The position numbers and the translations under genes are program-made. From positions 1-12,650 of the forward strand of contig CAIVNB010000018.1 of the NCBI GenBank assembly GCA_903907175.1: 12,650 bases of DNA, written 5' to 3'. Shown here piece after piece: positions 1 through 7,346 of the stretch. Source of the DNA: an uncultured bacterium (GTDB taxonomy: Bacteria; Patescibacteriota; Minisyncoccia; Phycocordibacterales; UBA9973). Position 1 is the first letter of the stretch; every line of letters begins with the position of its first letter. The notes under the pieces were generated by a model that had not been told where the DNA came from, searched no databases, and saw only the letters and a list, made by a program, of their open reading frames with translations.

Positions 1-32
1 GGCAGAAAAATCACATGGATCCTCTGAAATAA
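1..32 (+). CDS. Possible 3' end of yidD (membrane protein insertion efficiency factor), partial
   Basis: Only the last nine codons would be inside the window. In the frame starting at base 3 they read QKNHMDPLK and stop at TAA. YidD proteins typically end in a Gly-Gly-x-Asp-Pro-Val type motif, and the Asp-Pro-Leu-Lys ending fits that loosely. The position directly upstream of yidC is where yidD usually sits. The other two forward frames also close within 40 bases, so the choice of frame rests on this short resemblance and on context. It could equally be the end of rnpA or non-coding. Confidence 0.28.
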   Translation, partial: QKNHMDPLK

Positions 33-60
33 ATTTTTAGTAAGTAAATTACGTAAAATT

Positions 61-88
61 TTGCATTTTATGAGATTTAAGATAGAAT
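61..88 (+). promoter_or_regulatory. Weak candidate promoter for yidC
   Basis: TTGCAT at 61-66 and TAGAAT at 83-88 are separated by 16 bases. The second differs from the TATAAT consensus at one position, while the first matches TTGACA only in its first three bases. A start 6-7 bases beyond the -10 would fall at or next to the yidC ATG (95), which would give an almost leaderless mRNA. No Shine-Dalgarno sequence is visible before yidC, which is compatible with that reading. The region is very AT-rich, so a chance match is likely. Confidence 0.22.
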
Positions 89-94
89 AAGATA

Positions 95-823
95 ATGTTA
101 TCTCAAATTTGGGACGCCGCTCTTTATAAGCCATTATTGAATATATTGGCCTTTTTGGTCTCTATTGTTCCAGGTGGCGACGTAGGTGTTGCAGTCATAC
201 TTTTGACTCTTATTGTAAAAACAGCACTTTTTCCACTCTCTCAGCGTTCTATTGAAAGTCAGGCTAAGATGAATTTACTTAATCCGGAACTAAAAAAAAT
301 AAAGGATAGTAAGTTAAGTAAAGAAGAACAAGCAAAAGAAACATTTGAACTTTATAAAAAACATAAGACCAATCCTTTTTCTGGGTGTCTTTTAGTTTTG
401 ATACAACTACCAATAATTTTTGCTCTTTATTATGTTTTTATAAAAGGTATAAAATTTGATCCCACATATTTGTATTCATTTGTCCCAGTACCTGGAAGCA
501 TTAATATGAACTTTTTGGGGTTTATTGACCTTAGTGCGAATCATATGATAGGTTTGGCGATTTTGACTGGGATATCACAATTCTTCCAAGCATATTTTAT
601 GCCTAAACCAAATCTTTCTAAAGAAAACGATGGTTCCTTCCAAAACAGCTTTGCTAAAAGCATGAATACACAAATGAAATACGTCTTTCCTTTTATCGTT
701 GCATGGATAGCCTATTCCCTTTCTGGTGTTGTTGCATTGTATTGGATTACAAGCAATGCGTTTGCAATAGGTCAGCAAATATATGCAAACAAGAAGAAGA
801 ACTTGATAGTTGTTCTGAAATAA
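95..823 (+). CDS. yidC: YidC/Oxa1/Alb3-family membrane protein insertase, short Gram-positive-like form
   Basis: This insertase places proteins in the cytoplasmic membrane, alone or with SecYEG. The 242-residue protein carries only the conserved Oxa1 core and lacks the large periplasmic domain of proteobacterial YidC. Hydrophobic segments lie near residues 14-26 and 30-48, then 98-118, 150-168 and 197-228. Between them, residues 55-95 form the charged cytoplasmic hairpin ending in the conserved NPFSGCL motif. The stretch LTLIVKTALFPL aligns with the E. coli segment around Arg366, so Lys42 takes the place of the groove arginine. The tail ends in a short basic stretch. No Shine-Dalgarno precedes the ATG at 95, but it is the natural start before the first hydrophobic segment. 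The gene is followed after 30 bases by jag, the usual pairing. Confidence 0.95.
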   Translation: MLSQIWDAALYKPLLNILAFLVSIVPGGDVGVAVILLTLIVKTALFPLSQRSIESQAKMNLLNPELKKIKDSKLSKEEQAKETFELYKKHKTNPFSGCLLVLIQLPIIFALYYVFIKGIKFDPTYLYSFVPVPGSINMNFLGFIDLSANHMIGLAILTGISQFFQAYFMPKPNLSKENDGSFQNSFAKSMNTQMKYVFPFIVAWIAYSLSGVVALYWITSNAFAIGQQIYANKKKNLIVVLK

Positions 824-853
824 GATAAATTAAAATAAGGTTTTAATATTGAT

Positions 854-1369
854 ATGGATAAAAATGAAATACAAAACTTAATAAAAGAATTACTTGAAAA
901 GGCTACTTTGCCCATAAGAGAGATTTCAGTTGTTGAAAAAGAAGGGACTCCCATGGGGGGCTTAAATACGACATGGTTTAGTGTTGAAATGAATCAGCCA
1001 CACTATCTACTCGGACGTGAGGGTGAAGCACTTTTTGCTTTAAATCATTTAGTTAAAAAAATAGTTGAGTCTAAAACTGTAATGGGAGCTGAAAGCAATA
1101 CAGCTGTGCCAAGAACAGAAAGAGGTCCTTCGATTTTGATTGACATAAATGGTTTCCAACAAAAGCGTATTGAAAACATTCATGCGATAGCTCACATGAT
1201 GGCTGAACGTGCTAGATATTTTAAATCAAACATAGAAGTTGACCCAATGCCAGCTTTTGAGCGAAGGATTGTGCACGAATTTTTATCAGAAGCACATGAC
1301 TTAAAAACTGAATCAACAGGCGAAGGTTTTTCTCGTAGAGTGGTTATAAAATATATAGGAAGTATCTAA
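854..1369 (+). CDS. jag: Jag/KhpB-type RNA-binding protein with KH and R3H domains
   Basis: This cytoplasmic single-strand RNA-binding protein is usually encoded next to yidC. In Firmicutes it pairs with KhpA and affects cell elongation and division. Residues 40-100 form the KH domain, with the GxxG loop seen as LLGREGEAL. Residues 105-171 form the R3H domain, with the typical block PMPAFERRIVHEFL and the ending GEGFSRRVVI; the Arg and His of ERRIVH are the signature residues. At 171 residues it lacks the N-terminal Jag_N domain found in longer members and starts directly with a short helix before the KH domain. The AAGG at 836-839 is a distant Shine-Dalgarno candidate. The gene is followed by an intrinsic terminator. 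Confidence 0.94.
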   Translation: MDKNEIQNLIKELLEKATLPIREISVVEKEGTPMGGLNTTWFSVEMNQPHYLLGREGEALFALNHLVKKIVESKTVMGAESNTAVPRTERGPSILIDINGFQQKRIENIHAIAHMMAERARYFKSNIEVDPMPAFERRIVHEFLSEAHDLKTESTGEGFSRRVVIKYIGSI

Positions 1370-1370
1370 T

Positions 1371-1485
1371 AAAAACATAAAAAAATACCCTAAAAGGGTA
1401 CAGATTTTTTGAAGCTTAAAAAATCCTGAAGTTTTCACGCCGTCGCGGTCAAAACCCCCTTTTAGAGTATCTTTTTTATGTTTTT
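1371..1485. repeat. Long imperfect inverted repeat enclosing two smaller hairpins
   Basis: Bases 1371-1398 are complementary to 1457-1485 with one mismatch (1389/1466) and one bulged base (1471). The interior holds two further hairpins: GATTTTTT at 1403-1410 with AAAAAATC at 1418-1425 (7-base loop), and GTTTT at 1431-1435 with AAAAC at 1451-1455, which encloses CGC/GCG at 1438-1440 and 1445-1447 around a four-base loop. The GC-rich core CGCCGTCGCGG stands out in an AT-rich neighbourhood. The fold is cruciform-like and competes with the short terminator hairpin at 1386-1400. Function unknown; it may simply extend the terminator or be a dispersed repeat. Confidence 0.6.
1379..1410. terminator. 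Bidirectional intrinsic terminator between convergent genes
   Basis: A perfect 6-bp stem (TACCCT at 1386-1391, AGGGTA at 1395-1400) with a three-base loop is flanked by T-tracts in both directions. On the plus strand it is followed by six T at 1405-1410, after a short CAGA spacer. On the minus strand it is followed at once by seven T (the A-run at 1379-1385). It lies just after the jag stop codon and after the last gene of the minus-strand unit, so it can end both transcripts. Confidence 0.75.
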
Positions 1486-2877
1486 TTACTTAAGATTTAG
1501 CTCCCAAAGGAAAGAATCTTTTTTGTTTACAAAAAATAAATAATTTTCACCACTATCTAAGGATAGTTTTATCCCGTCCACTTCCTCTCCCCTTGTAAAA
1601 GAGGCTGGGTCTGCAAGAATTGTTGCAGCTCCAGTTTCTATGTTTATTTTCCATAAAGCATCATAGAAAGATGTTTCCCCTTGATACCAAATGTCAGGAT
1701 AATTTGTACCGTCTATATATTTTGGAACCGCACAATAAAGGGTGGTGCTTGTTGTATTCCAGACACACTTTTCAGACAAGGTCTTGATTCCAAGTGACAT
1801 AGAATCTTTTGTATCAGTGTTGTATATACGTAACGATAAATTATTATTGTTATATAAAACCAATTTACCACTTGGGCTTGTGAGCGTGGTAAGTCCATTT
1901 ACTCCACTTAGAACCCTAGTTAATTTTTTAACTGCAGGATCAATAGAATACATAAATCCTTCGGTGCCAAAAGATGCTTTCGTTGTTAGTGTTAGCATTC
2001 TTTCGTTTGGCCATTGTGATAACCATTCTGTAAAAGGAGAACTAAATATCTGATTTTTTTTATCACCAGAAGATGAAGCGGTTACACCAACGGCACTATT
2101 TTCAATATCAAAGAGATAGAACATAGACAAGCCATCTGGCGACAGACTGATATCTGTTATATTTTCTGGTAAAAAAGAGCCTCTTACTTCACTTAGTAAA
2201 GAAGTATCACCGCCTAAAATTTCCTTTGGTGTCATTCCAGCAAAAGTAGCGATTGTTTTTCCATCTGGTTTTAAATATCTCATTACTGCAGATTCCCCAT
2301 TTTCTCCTATATATGCGTCGTAAACTTGTGGAATTATTGTTGTAGTGAATTTACGTTCATCTATTTTATCAGCAAAAGTTTGGTAAATATTTCCAGTTGC
2401 CCTCTCTACATAATGTAGGGCTGGTATAAACTCCGTAGTAGGAGGAGTTGGGGCAATGACAGGAGCGGTTTTGTTTTTTGTTTTACTTGGAGTTGGCGTA
2501 GAAGTATCTATTGTATTTGTTTCTATCACAGGAGGTGTTTCTACGGGAGGCTGTGGTTTTTCTACTTCTTCTTTAAATCTTTCTTTCATAAAAACCCCAT
2601 AACCAGCAATAGGCATACTTGAAACTTTTGTAAGTATTTCTCTTCGTGTCTCTGTGGTTGCTGGAGGAACATATCCTGAAACATCGGCTGGGGGTGTCCC
2701 CTCTCCTGTTGTGTTTGTTTTATTTTTTCCAAATGGAAAAAATTGAGATATAAAATTTGTTCCACTTGTTTCTATCGTCTCAATAACTGCTGGTTTATAA
2801 AAATATAAAAACGCAAAAGCAATGCCAGTTACTATTATTAAAACTATTATTATTAAAACTAAATTTCTTTTTGACAT
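1486..2877 (-). CDS. Membrane-anchored beta-propeller-like protein, last gene of the T4SS-like unit
   Basis: I do not recognise a named family. The 463-residue product has one N-terminal signal-anchor helix (residues 5-27) and then a Pro/Thr/Glu-rich, low-complexity stretch (about 50-148) that looks like an extended wall-spanning linker. Residues 150-463 are beta-rich, with repeated strand-turn patterns such as DISLSPDGLSMFYLF (242-256), LTSPSGKLVLYNN (332-344) and the C-terminal LSLDSGENYLFFV (438-450), which resemble WD40/TolB-like propeller blades. Two cysteines (371, 382) are close enough to form a disulfide. The protein would sit outside the membrane, perhaps as a scaffold for the pilus or channel. 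It begins 7 bases after the pilin gene, so the two are probably cotranscribed, and its stop codon lies within the terminator region's outer T-run. The propeller assignment is inferred from sequence pattern alone. Confidence 0.82.
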   Translation of the reverse strand: MSKRNLVLIIIVLIIVTGIAFAFLYFYKPAVIETIETSGTNFISQFFPFGKNKTNTTGEGTPPADVSGYVPPATTETRREILTKVSSMPIAGYGVFMKERFKEEVEKPQPPVETPPVIETNTIDTSTPTPSKTKNKTAPVIAPTPPTTEFIPALHYVERATGNIYQTFADKIDERKFTTTIIPQVYDAYIGENGESAVMRYLKPDGKTIATFAGMTPKEILGGDTSLLSEVRGSFLPENITDISLSPDGLSMFYLFDIENSAVGVTASSSGDKKNQIFSSPFTEWLSQWPNERMLTLTTKASFGTEGFMYSIDPAVKKLTRVLSGVNGLTTLTSPSGKLVLYNNNNLSLRIYNTDTKDSMSLGIKTLSEKCVWNTTSTTLYCAVPKYIDGTNYPDIWYQGETSFYDALWKINIETGAATILADPASFTRGEEVDGIKLSLDSGENYLFFVNKKDSFLWELNLK

Positions 2878-2884
2878 AAAATTA

Positions 2885-3844
2885 TTACCATGTTCTCACA
2901 TGAAAGTGGTTAGTTGCTGGCTCATCAACAAAAACAACACCCTTAACAGTATATGAATTATATGGTTGTTTATTTATCCAGGGAATTGGTACTGGAGCAA
3001 CTTTTTGTATATAAGCTGTTAAACATGAACTTTTTGCTAAATCAACTGTTCCATTTGAGTCTCCTGGTTTGTGGGTCGTGGGGCTACCAGATGGTCCACC
3101 GTGGAACCAGCACTCTGTTCCCCCAGTAACTTTTATATCAGTACAACCACTATCATTTTTTAATTTATTTAATCCAGTTATTGCTACTTGAGAAAGTCCA
3201 TCCAAACTTGTACATGCAGCTGTTTGGCCAACTTTTACACAGTCACTATTATTTACAGTTATACCAGTAGGCAGTGTGGCAGGGGCACCGGCGACAGGTG
3301 GCCAACTAGCCCCATCGTCATAAGAACCACACCACTTTCCACCTACTGGGGCTTTTGGTCCTCCCACATCAAGCCCAGCAAATTCAAAAGGGGTTATTGT
3401 TATTTCTACTGGCTTAACAGAATTGAGACAAGCGTTTAATAAGTCTGGATTTAAAGTATTTAAGATAAGCCATGCTCCAAGAGCAAGGAGAAGCCCTAAG
3501 AGTGCATTCCTAATAGATTCCTTGCCTGCTTCTTTGGACGAGATAAGTTCACTTGTCATGTATTGTATTCCTCCCCACACAATCATTATGACTGCCAACA
3601 CCCCACATATTCCTAAAAATAATTTGATTAAAATATTAAGATAATTCCCTAAAGGACAAGGATTTTTTGTTGCGTCTGTCTCAAACGTCCCTTCTAGCCC
3701 TGGCAGTGGGGCAAGTAATGTGTATGTTGTTTTAGTAGAAGTTGCTGCTCTTGTTACTTTAAAGGGGGAAAACACGCAAAAAAGTATTAAGAACAAAAAA
3801 AGCATACTTAGAGTTTTATTTATTTTTGTTTTAAAAATTAACAT
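2885..3844 (-). CDS. T4SS-type two-helix pilin fused to an M15-like zinc peptidase domain
   Basis: The 319-residue product starts with a signal peptide ending near VTRA (residue 33). Two membrane helices follow (about 67-96 and 114-136), joined by a short charged loop; the motifs GGIQYMTS and ILNTLNPDLL are characteristic of the VirB2/T4SS_pilin-type pilins common in Patescibacteria. A low-complexity Pro/Gly/Cys region leads into a C-terminal domain (about 213-319) with VTGGTECWFHGG, THKPGD...GTVDL and EPATNHFHV. His258, Asp268 and His313/His315 are placed like the zinc ligands of M15 D-Ala-D-Ala peptidases, although the His-to-Asp spacing is nine residues rather than the usual six and the Glu308 spacing also differs. 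Activity is therefore uncertain. I chose the ATG at 3844 (14-bp overlap with the gene before, GGAAAA upstream) rather than the one at 3895, which would overlap by 65 bp and add residues before the signal peptide. Confidence 0.85.
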   Translation of the reverse strand: MLIFKTKINKTLSMLFLFLILFCVFSPFKVTRAATSTKTTYTLLAPLPGLEGTFETDATKNPCPLGNYLNILIKLFLGICGVLAVIMIVWGGIQYMTSELISSKEAGKESIRNALLGLLLALGAWLILNTLNPDLLNACLNSVKPVEITITPFEFAGLDVGGPKAPVGGKWCGSYDDGASWPPVAGAPATLPTGITVNNSDCVKVGQTAACTSLDGLSQVAITGLNKLKNDSGCTDIKVTGGTECWFHGGPSGSPTTHKPGDSNGTVDLAKSSCLTAYIQKVAPVPIPWINKQPYNSYTVKGVVFVDEPATNHFHVRTW

Positions 3845-4793
3845 TGATTGTTTTTTCCAAACTTTGGAAAAGAATTTTAGTATTGTTAATAACAACTTTT
3901 ATAAGAGTACTACCTGATTCATTGTTTAATGGTTTAATAGATAAAATATTTTTTTGGTTAGGGATTAATGTGTTTTCTCCATTTAAAGACCAACTAAATG
4001 CCAAATCACTAGAACTTAAATCTGTACTAGAAAAGAAATAAGGTACTGCTACGATAGTATCCCCGTTTGGATTTACTACAAAACCGTCATTTATAGAATT
4101 TTCCCACTGTACGCCTAAATTTTGGTCTTTTCTATAAAAAATAATTTTTGGAAGAATTGGGTTAATTGAAATTTTATTAATTCCTATACCATTCCCCAAA
4201 AGATCTGAAACAGTTACTTCTACGGTGTTTCTGTCTTCCAAAAAGCTATTTCTATATATATAATAATTTTTTTCGTATCCAGATGAAGATGATTTACTTT
4301 TATCATCTTGTTTCCATTTGTAATTGAAGCCGGTTAGGTTTTCAGAACTTGGAATAGCGACAACTTTCATTGTTCCCTCTATTGGCATAAGGGCTTTTCC
4401 ACGATAGAAAGGTGGCACATATGAATTGTATGCTTCCCAAAGTAAATCTACATCCGAAGATGATATAGTTAATTTTTTACTTATAGTAGAGCCTGTGATG
4501 GTTTCTATTTTTACTTCGAGATTTGTTTGGAAACCAGAAGTACCAATATTAAAAGAGAAAGTTTTTTTTCCTATTCCTGCGAGTGCTGTTTCACCATTTA
4601 ATATCCAAGAAATATTGGCACTATTTAAATCGGTTGTAAATGTTGAAACAGAGGCCGTTACCTCTTCATTTGTTTTTGGATATTGGGGATTAATTCCAAG
4701 CACAATATCCCCACTTTGGACTTGGGCGTTTGTTTTAAAAGCAAAAAACATGCAAATTAAAACAAAAAATAGAATTGAAAGCCTCTTTATCAT
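3831..4793 (-). CDS. Secreted Ig-like domain protein of unknown function
   Basis: I do not recognise a named family, though similar proteins sit in T4SS/pilus-like loci of Patescibacteria. The 320-residue product has a clear signal peptide (residues 1-23, basic start, hydrophobic core, cleavage likely after TNA). The mature part is beta-rich and has two similar end modules: residues 36-112, with ISWILNGETAL, and 244-320, with FSWSLNGENTL. The middle part (about 113-215) contains the block SYVPPFYRGKALMP, followed by a Ser/Lys-rich loop. There is no second membrane helix or sorting motif, so it is probably exported and held by protein contacts. It begins 19 bases after virB4 and overlaps the pilin start by 14 bp, which points to translational coupling with the pilin and a structural or chaperone-like role beside it. 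That role is inference. Confidence 0.85.
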   Translation of the reverse strand: MIKRLSILFFVLICMFFAFKTNAQVQSGDIVLGINPQYPKTNEEVTASVSTFTTDLNSANISWILNGETALAGIGKKTFSFNIGTSGFQTNLEVKIETITGSTISKKLTISSSDVDLLWEAYNSYVPPFYRGKALMPIEGTMKVVAIPSSENLTGFNYKWKQDDKSKSSSSGYEKNYYIYRNSFLEDRNTVEVTVSDLLGNGIGINKISINPILPKIIFYRKDQNLGVQWENSINDGFVVNPNGDTIVAVPYFFSSTDLSSSDLAFSWSLNGENTLIPNQKNILSIKPLNNESGSTLIKVVINNTKILFQSLEKTINVNF

Positions 4794-4812
4794 ATAAATA
4801 TATTATAACACC

Positions 4813-6660
4813 TTATTTCTTCATTTCAGCATTCTCTATTTCAGTCTTTTCTTTTTTTATTGATAATATTTGTGATGGATCAGATGTGATTATTTGATCT
4901 TCAGTATAAGAAGCAATAATTTTTATTGCTACGTGCTTTAATCCAGCGAAAAAGATACCCTCCCCAACCCCTGACTCTAGAAGTAGATATTTTTCTTCAT
5001 CAGTCAGGTTGAAGGTTTTTTGTAAAATATCTATTGTAGTTGGAGATTGTTTGAGAAGCAATTGGATTGAAGAGTTGGTAATAATAGGTACTCCATAAGG
5101 AGATTTCATGAAGTCTGCTGCGTCTTGGGTTATAGTAGAAAGACCTAAATAATATTTTCTTCCTCGTTTTGCCATAGAATAAAGGAACGATGCAGTATCT
5201 TCAGATTTCATCATCCACCAAGCTTCATCAACAACAAGTAGTCGTTTTTTGAGGTTTTTTCGAACGGCAGTCCAAATGAAATGCATTACGATATACATTG
5301 CAATTGGTTTAAGTTCATCTTCCATATCACGCACGGAAAAAACTATAAATTTTTTACTTATATCTACATTTGAAGGTTTGTTTAAAAAAGTAGACCAAGA
5401 ACCTTTTGTATATTTCACAAGTCTTTGCATGATAGAATCACTTCCTTCCATCCCAGCGAGTATCATTTCAAAATCTGAAAGTAGTGGTGGTTCTATATTA
5501 GAAAAATCTGAGTCAGGGGTTATATCTTTCATTGCATATGTTTCTGAGATTGCACGATCAACCAGAGAGTCTTCTTCAGGGGTTAATCCTCCTAACATCA
5601 ATCGGAAAAGACCTACCAAGTTAATAATATTTGATCGGAGTACGTCCTCGGCTGTTTCATCTTCGTGAGGTATTGGTAAATCAAAAGGATTAATGTGGTG
5701 ATCTGAAGAAAGAGAAATATTAAAATATCTTCCCCCGACCACTTCTGTTAAATATTCGTATTCTTTTTCTGGGTCTATTACTATGACATCAACATCAAAC
5801 ATTAGAGATCTAATGATTTCTAGCTTTGTGGCATATGATTTACCAGAACCAGACTTGGCAAAGGTGACCGAATTATAGTTTTCCAAAGAAAATCTATCGA
5901 AAATAACCAAACTGGAATTGTGTCTATTTATGCCATAAAGTATCCCCTTTGTTGATGTGAGGTCGAAAGAAATAAATGGGAAAATACTTGAAAGTGGTTC
6001 AGAATTTAATTTTTGATGGATATTTAACAAGTCTGTTCCTGTTGGAATGACACTTTTAAAACCTTCACCTTGTTGGAAAAGTGCTGGTTTGATGTAAATC
6101 AATTTTGATTCAAGAATGGATTTTATTTCACTTTCTATTTTAAATAATTCCATTTCATTGTCTGCATAAATCGTTATATAAATACCAACATCAAACATTT
6201 TTTCTTGTGCTTGAATTAAATTATTACGTAAGCTTTCTAAATCTTCGTATGCAGTATCTAGCATTGGATCACGAACCATACCCTTTGAGCCACGTACATT
6301 TATCTGACTTTGTACTTCAGCCACTTTTTTTTGAAATTGTCGAAGGACTAGGGATGTGTCTATCGGGTGTATAAATATTGAAACATCAAAGACCTTGTCT
6401 AAGTTTATTATTGGAGAGAACCAATTGTCTGACAAAAATCTTGGATAAGAAATAATAAAGAAAGTTCTAGCGATTTTGTCACCCAAGTTTAGGGATTTTG
6501 GTTCTATTTTAAGAGCAGATGGAGCGATAATGTCTTGGAGTTCAAGTTTGGCGGATTCGTATATTTCTTCAGGTAACACTGTCAAAACAGATGGATTTAT
6601 TCCACTTTCAGTTGTTTTTGTTTCTGTTTTCTTTTTAAATAATGAATCAAATATAGACAT
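4813..6660 (-). CDS. virB4: VirB4-family ATPase of a type IV secretion-like system
   Basis: VirB4 is the conserved motor ATPase of type IV secretion systems, acting at the cytoplasmic face of the membrane to drive pilus assembly and substrate transfer. The 615-residue product has a VirB4/TraC-like middle domain (about 55-250) and a C-terminal RecA-like ATPase domain (about 255-590). The Walker A motif is AKSGSGKSY (268-276) with Lys274. Walker B is LLVVDEAWW (474-482) with Asp478 and Glu479, and STITQD (508-513) is the downstream sensor-type motif, so all key catalytic residues are present. It is not N-terminally complete compared with long VirB4/TraC proteins: the missing part appears as the separate gene just upstream, 2 bases away and in a different frame. 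The N-terminus is Lys/Thr-rich, and the ATG at 6660 is the only sensible start. Confidence 0.95.
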   Translation of the reverse strand: MSIFDSLFKKKTETKTTESGINPSVLTVLPEEIYESAKLELQDIIAPSALKIEPKSLNLGDKIARTFFIISYPRFLSDNWFSPIINLDKVFDVSIFIHPIDTSLVLRQFQKKVAEVQSQINVRGSKGMVRDPMLDTAYEDLESLRNNLIQAQEKMFDVGIYITIYADNEMELFKIESEIKSILESKLIYIKPALFQQGEGFKSVIPTGTDLLNIHQKLNSEPLSSIFPFISFDLTSTKGILYGINRHNSSLVIFDRFSLENYNSVTFAKSGSGKSYATKLEIIRSLMFDVDVIVIDPEKEYEYLTEVVGGRYFNISLSSDHHINPFDLPIPHEDETAEDVLRSNIINLVGLFRLMLGGLTPEEDSLVDRAISETYAMKDITPDSDFSNIEPPLLSDFEMILAGMEGSDSIMQRLVKYTKGSWSTFLNKPSNVDISKKFIVFSVRDMEDELKPIAMYIVMHFIWTAVRKNLKKRLLVVDEAWWMMKSEDTASFLYSMAKRGRKYYLGLSTITQDAADFMKSPYGVPIITNSSIQLLLKQSPTTIDILQKTFNLTDEEKYLLLESGVGEGIFFAGLKHVAIKIIASYTEDQIITSDPSQILSIKKEKTEIENAEMKK

Positions 6661-6662
6661 AA

Positions 6663-7304
6663 TTATTCTTCAATTTGAATTTTACCTTCTAATTCACCTG
6701 GGTTAAATACTTTATAAAAGATTTCTACAACTTCTTCTGTGCCCAGCTCCACTGCCTTGATTCCACAGCGAGCAAGACCTTGCTCTATTACATTTACCCT
6801 TTCTTGTAATTGCGATCTTTTCTCTTCAAAATCTAGTTCATCTTCTACTTTTTTTGTATTTTTACTTTTTTTTGAAAAGAATCCTTTAAAAATACCAGAA
6901 TCTGTTGCTATGGTGGTGTGTGTATATGGTACTACAATAAAGAAACTTTTTGTCATTATATTAACGGAATCAGTGAAATTTTTTATAAAACCGATATATT
7001 CTTTGGTTTGTAATTTAAGCAATGGTTCGTTTTGTACTTTTATTCTATTTTCCAACAATAAAAGATATGGTCTGATGTCGAGTTTCCTTGATTGGATGGA
7101 AATTTGAACTGGAAAATCTAGAGTGTTTAAAAAATTTTGGAATTGCATTATTATTGCTTTTTGTTCGTCACTAGATTTTAGAGATAAGTTTGTTGAATTG
7201 GCAAGGACGACGCCTCTCAAGCCACCATCCTTTAAAAGGATGATTCCGTCACGAATCTCCTTTATTGGTACGAACTCTTGAGTTGCTTTTGCTTTTAATG
7301 CCAT
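6663..7304 (-). CDS. VirB4/TraC N-terminal-domain-like protein encoded as a separate subunit
   Basis: The 213-residue cytoplasmic protein resembles the extreme N-terminal domain of TraC/VirB4 ATPases. Recognisable blocks are FVPIKEIRDGIILLKDGG (11-28), then an alternating beta-helix pattern with MQFQNFLNTLDFPVQISIQSR (53-73) and FFIVVPYTH (121-129). It contains no Walker motifs and no membrane helix. A Lys/Ser-rich, probably disordered loop lies at about 140-160, followed by a helix and a final beta strand that may pack against VirB4. It ends 2 bases before the virB4 start, so the two are translationally coupled and probably form one complex. The endings look natural, and the two frames differ by two bases, so a recent frameshift is possible but not obvious. 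Separate genes for these two parts are, to my knowledge, usual in Patescibacteria. Confidence 0.85.
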   Translation of the reverse strand: MALKAKATQEFVPIKEIRDGIILLKDGGLRGVVLANSTNLSLKSSDEQKAIIMQFQNFLNTLDFPVQISIQSRKLDIRPYLLLLENRIKVQNEPLLKLQTKEYIGFIKNFTDSVNIMTKSFFIVVPYTHTTIATDSGIFKGFFSKKSKNTKKVEDELDFEEKRSQLQERVNVIEQGLARCGIKAVELGTEEVVEIFYKVFNPGELEGKIQIEE

Positions 7305-7346
7305 CTTTTTTATTTTCTTTACAAACTTTATAACTTTATAAACCTT

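Noticed and set aside
1431..1455. Integron-type attC site at the GC-rich palindrome
   Set aside because: The flanking GTTTT/AAAAC arms lack the expected RYYYAAC/GTTRRRY arrangement, and no integrase or cassette array is present.
3845..3895. Upstream ATG at 3895 as start of the pilin-peptidase gene
   Set aside because: It would give a 65-bp overlap with the preceding gene and put a basic, non-signal stretch before the signal peptide; the ATG at 3844 gives a normal signal peptide and a 14-bp overlap.
6660..6663. Programmed frameshift joining the two VirB4 parts
   Set aside because: No slippery run or strong downstream hairpin is seen at the junction, and the second gene has its own ATG 2 bases after the first stop.
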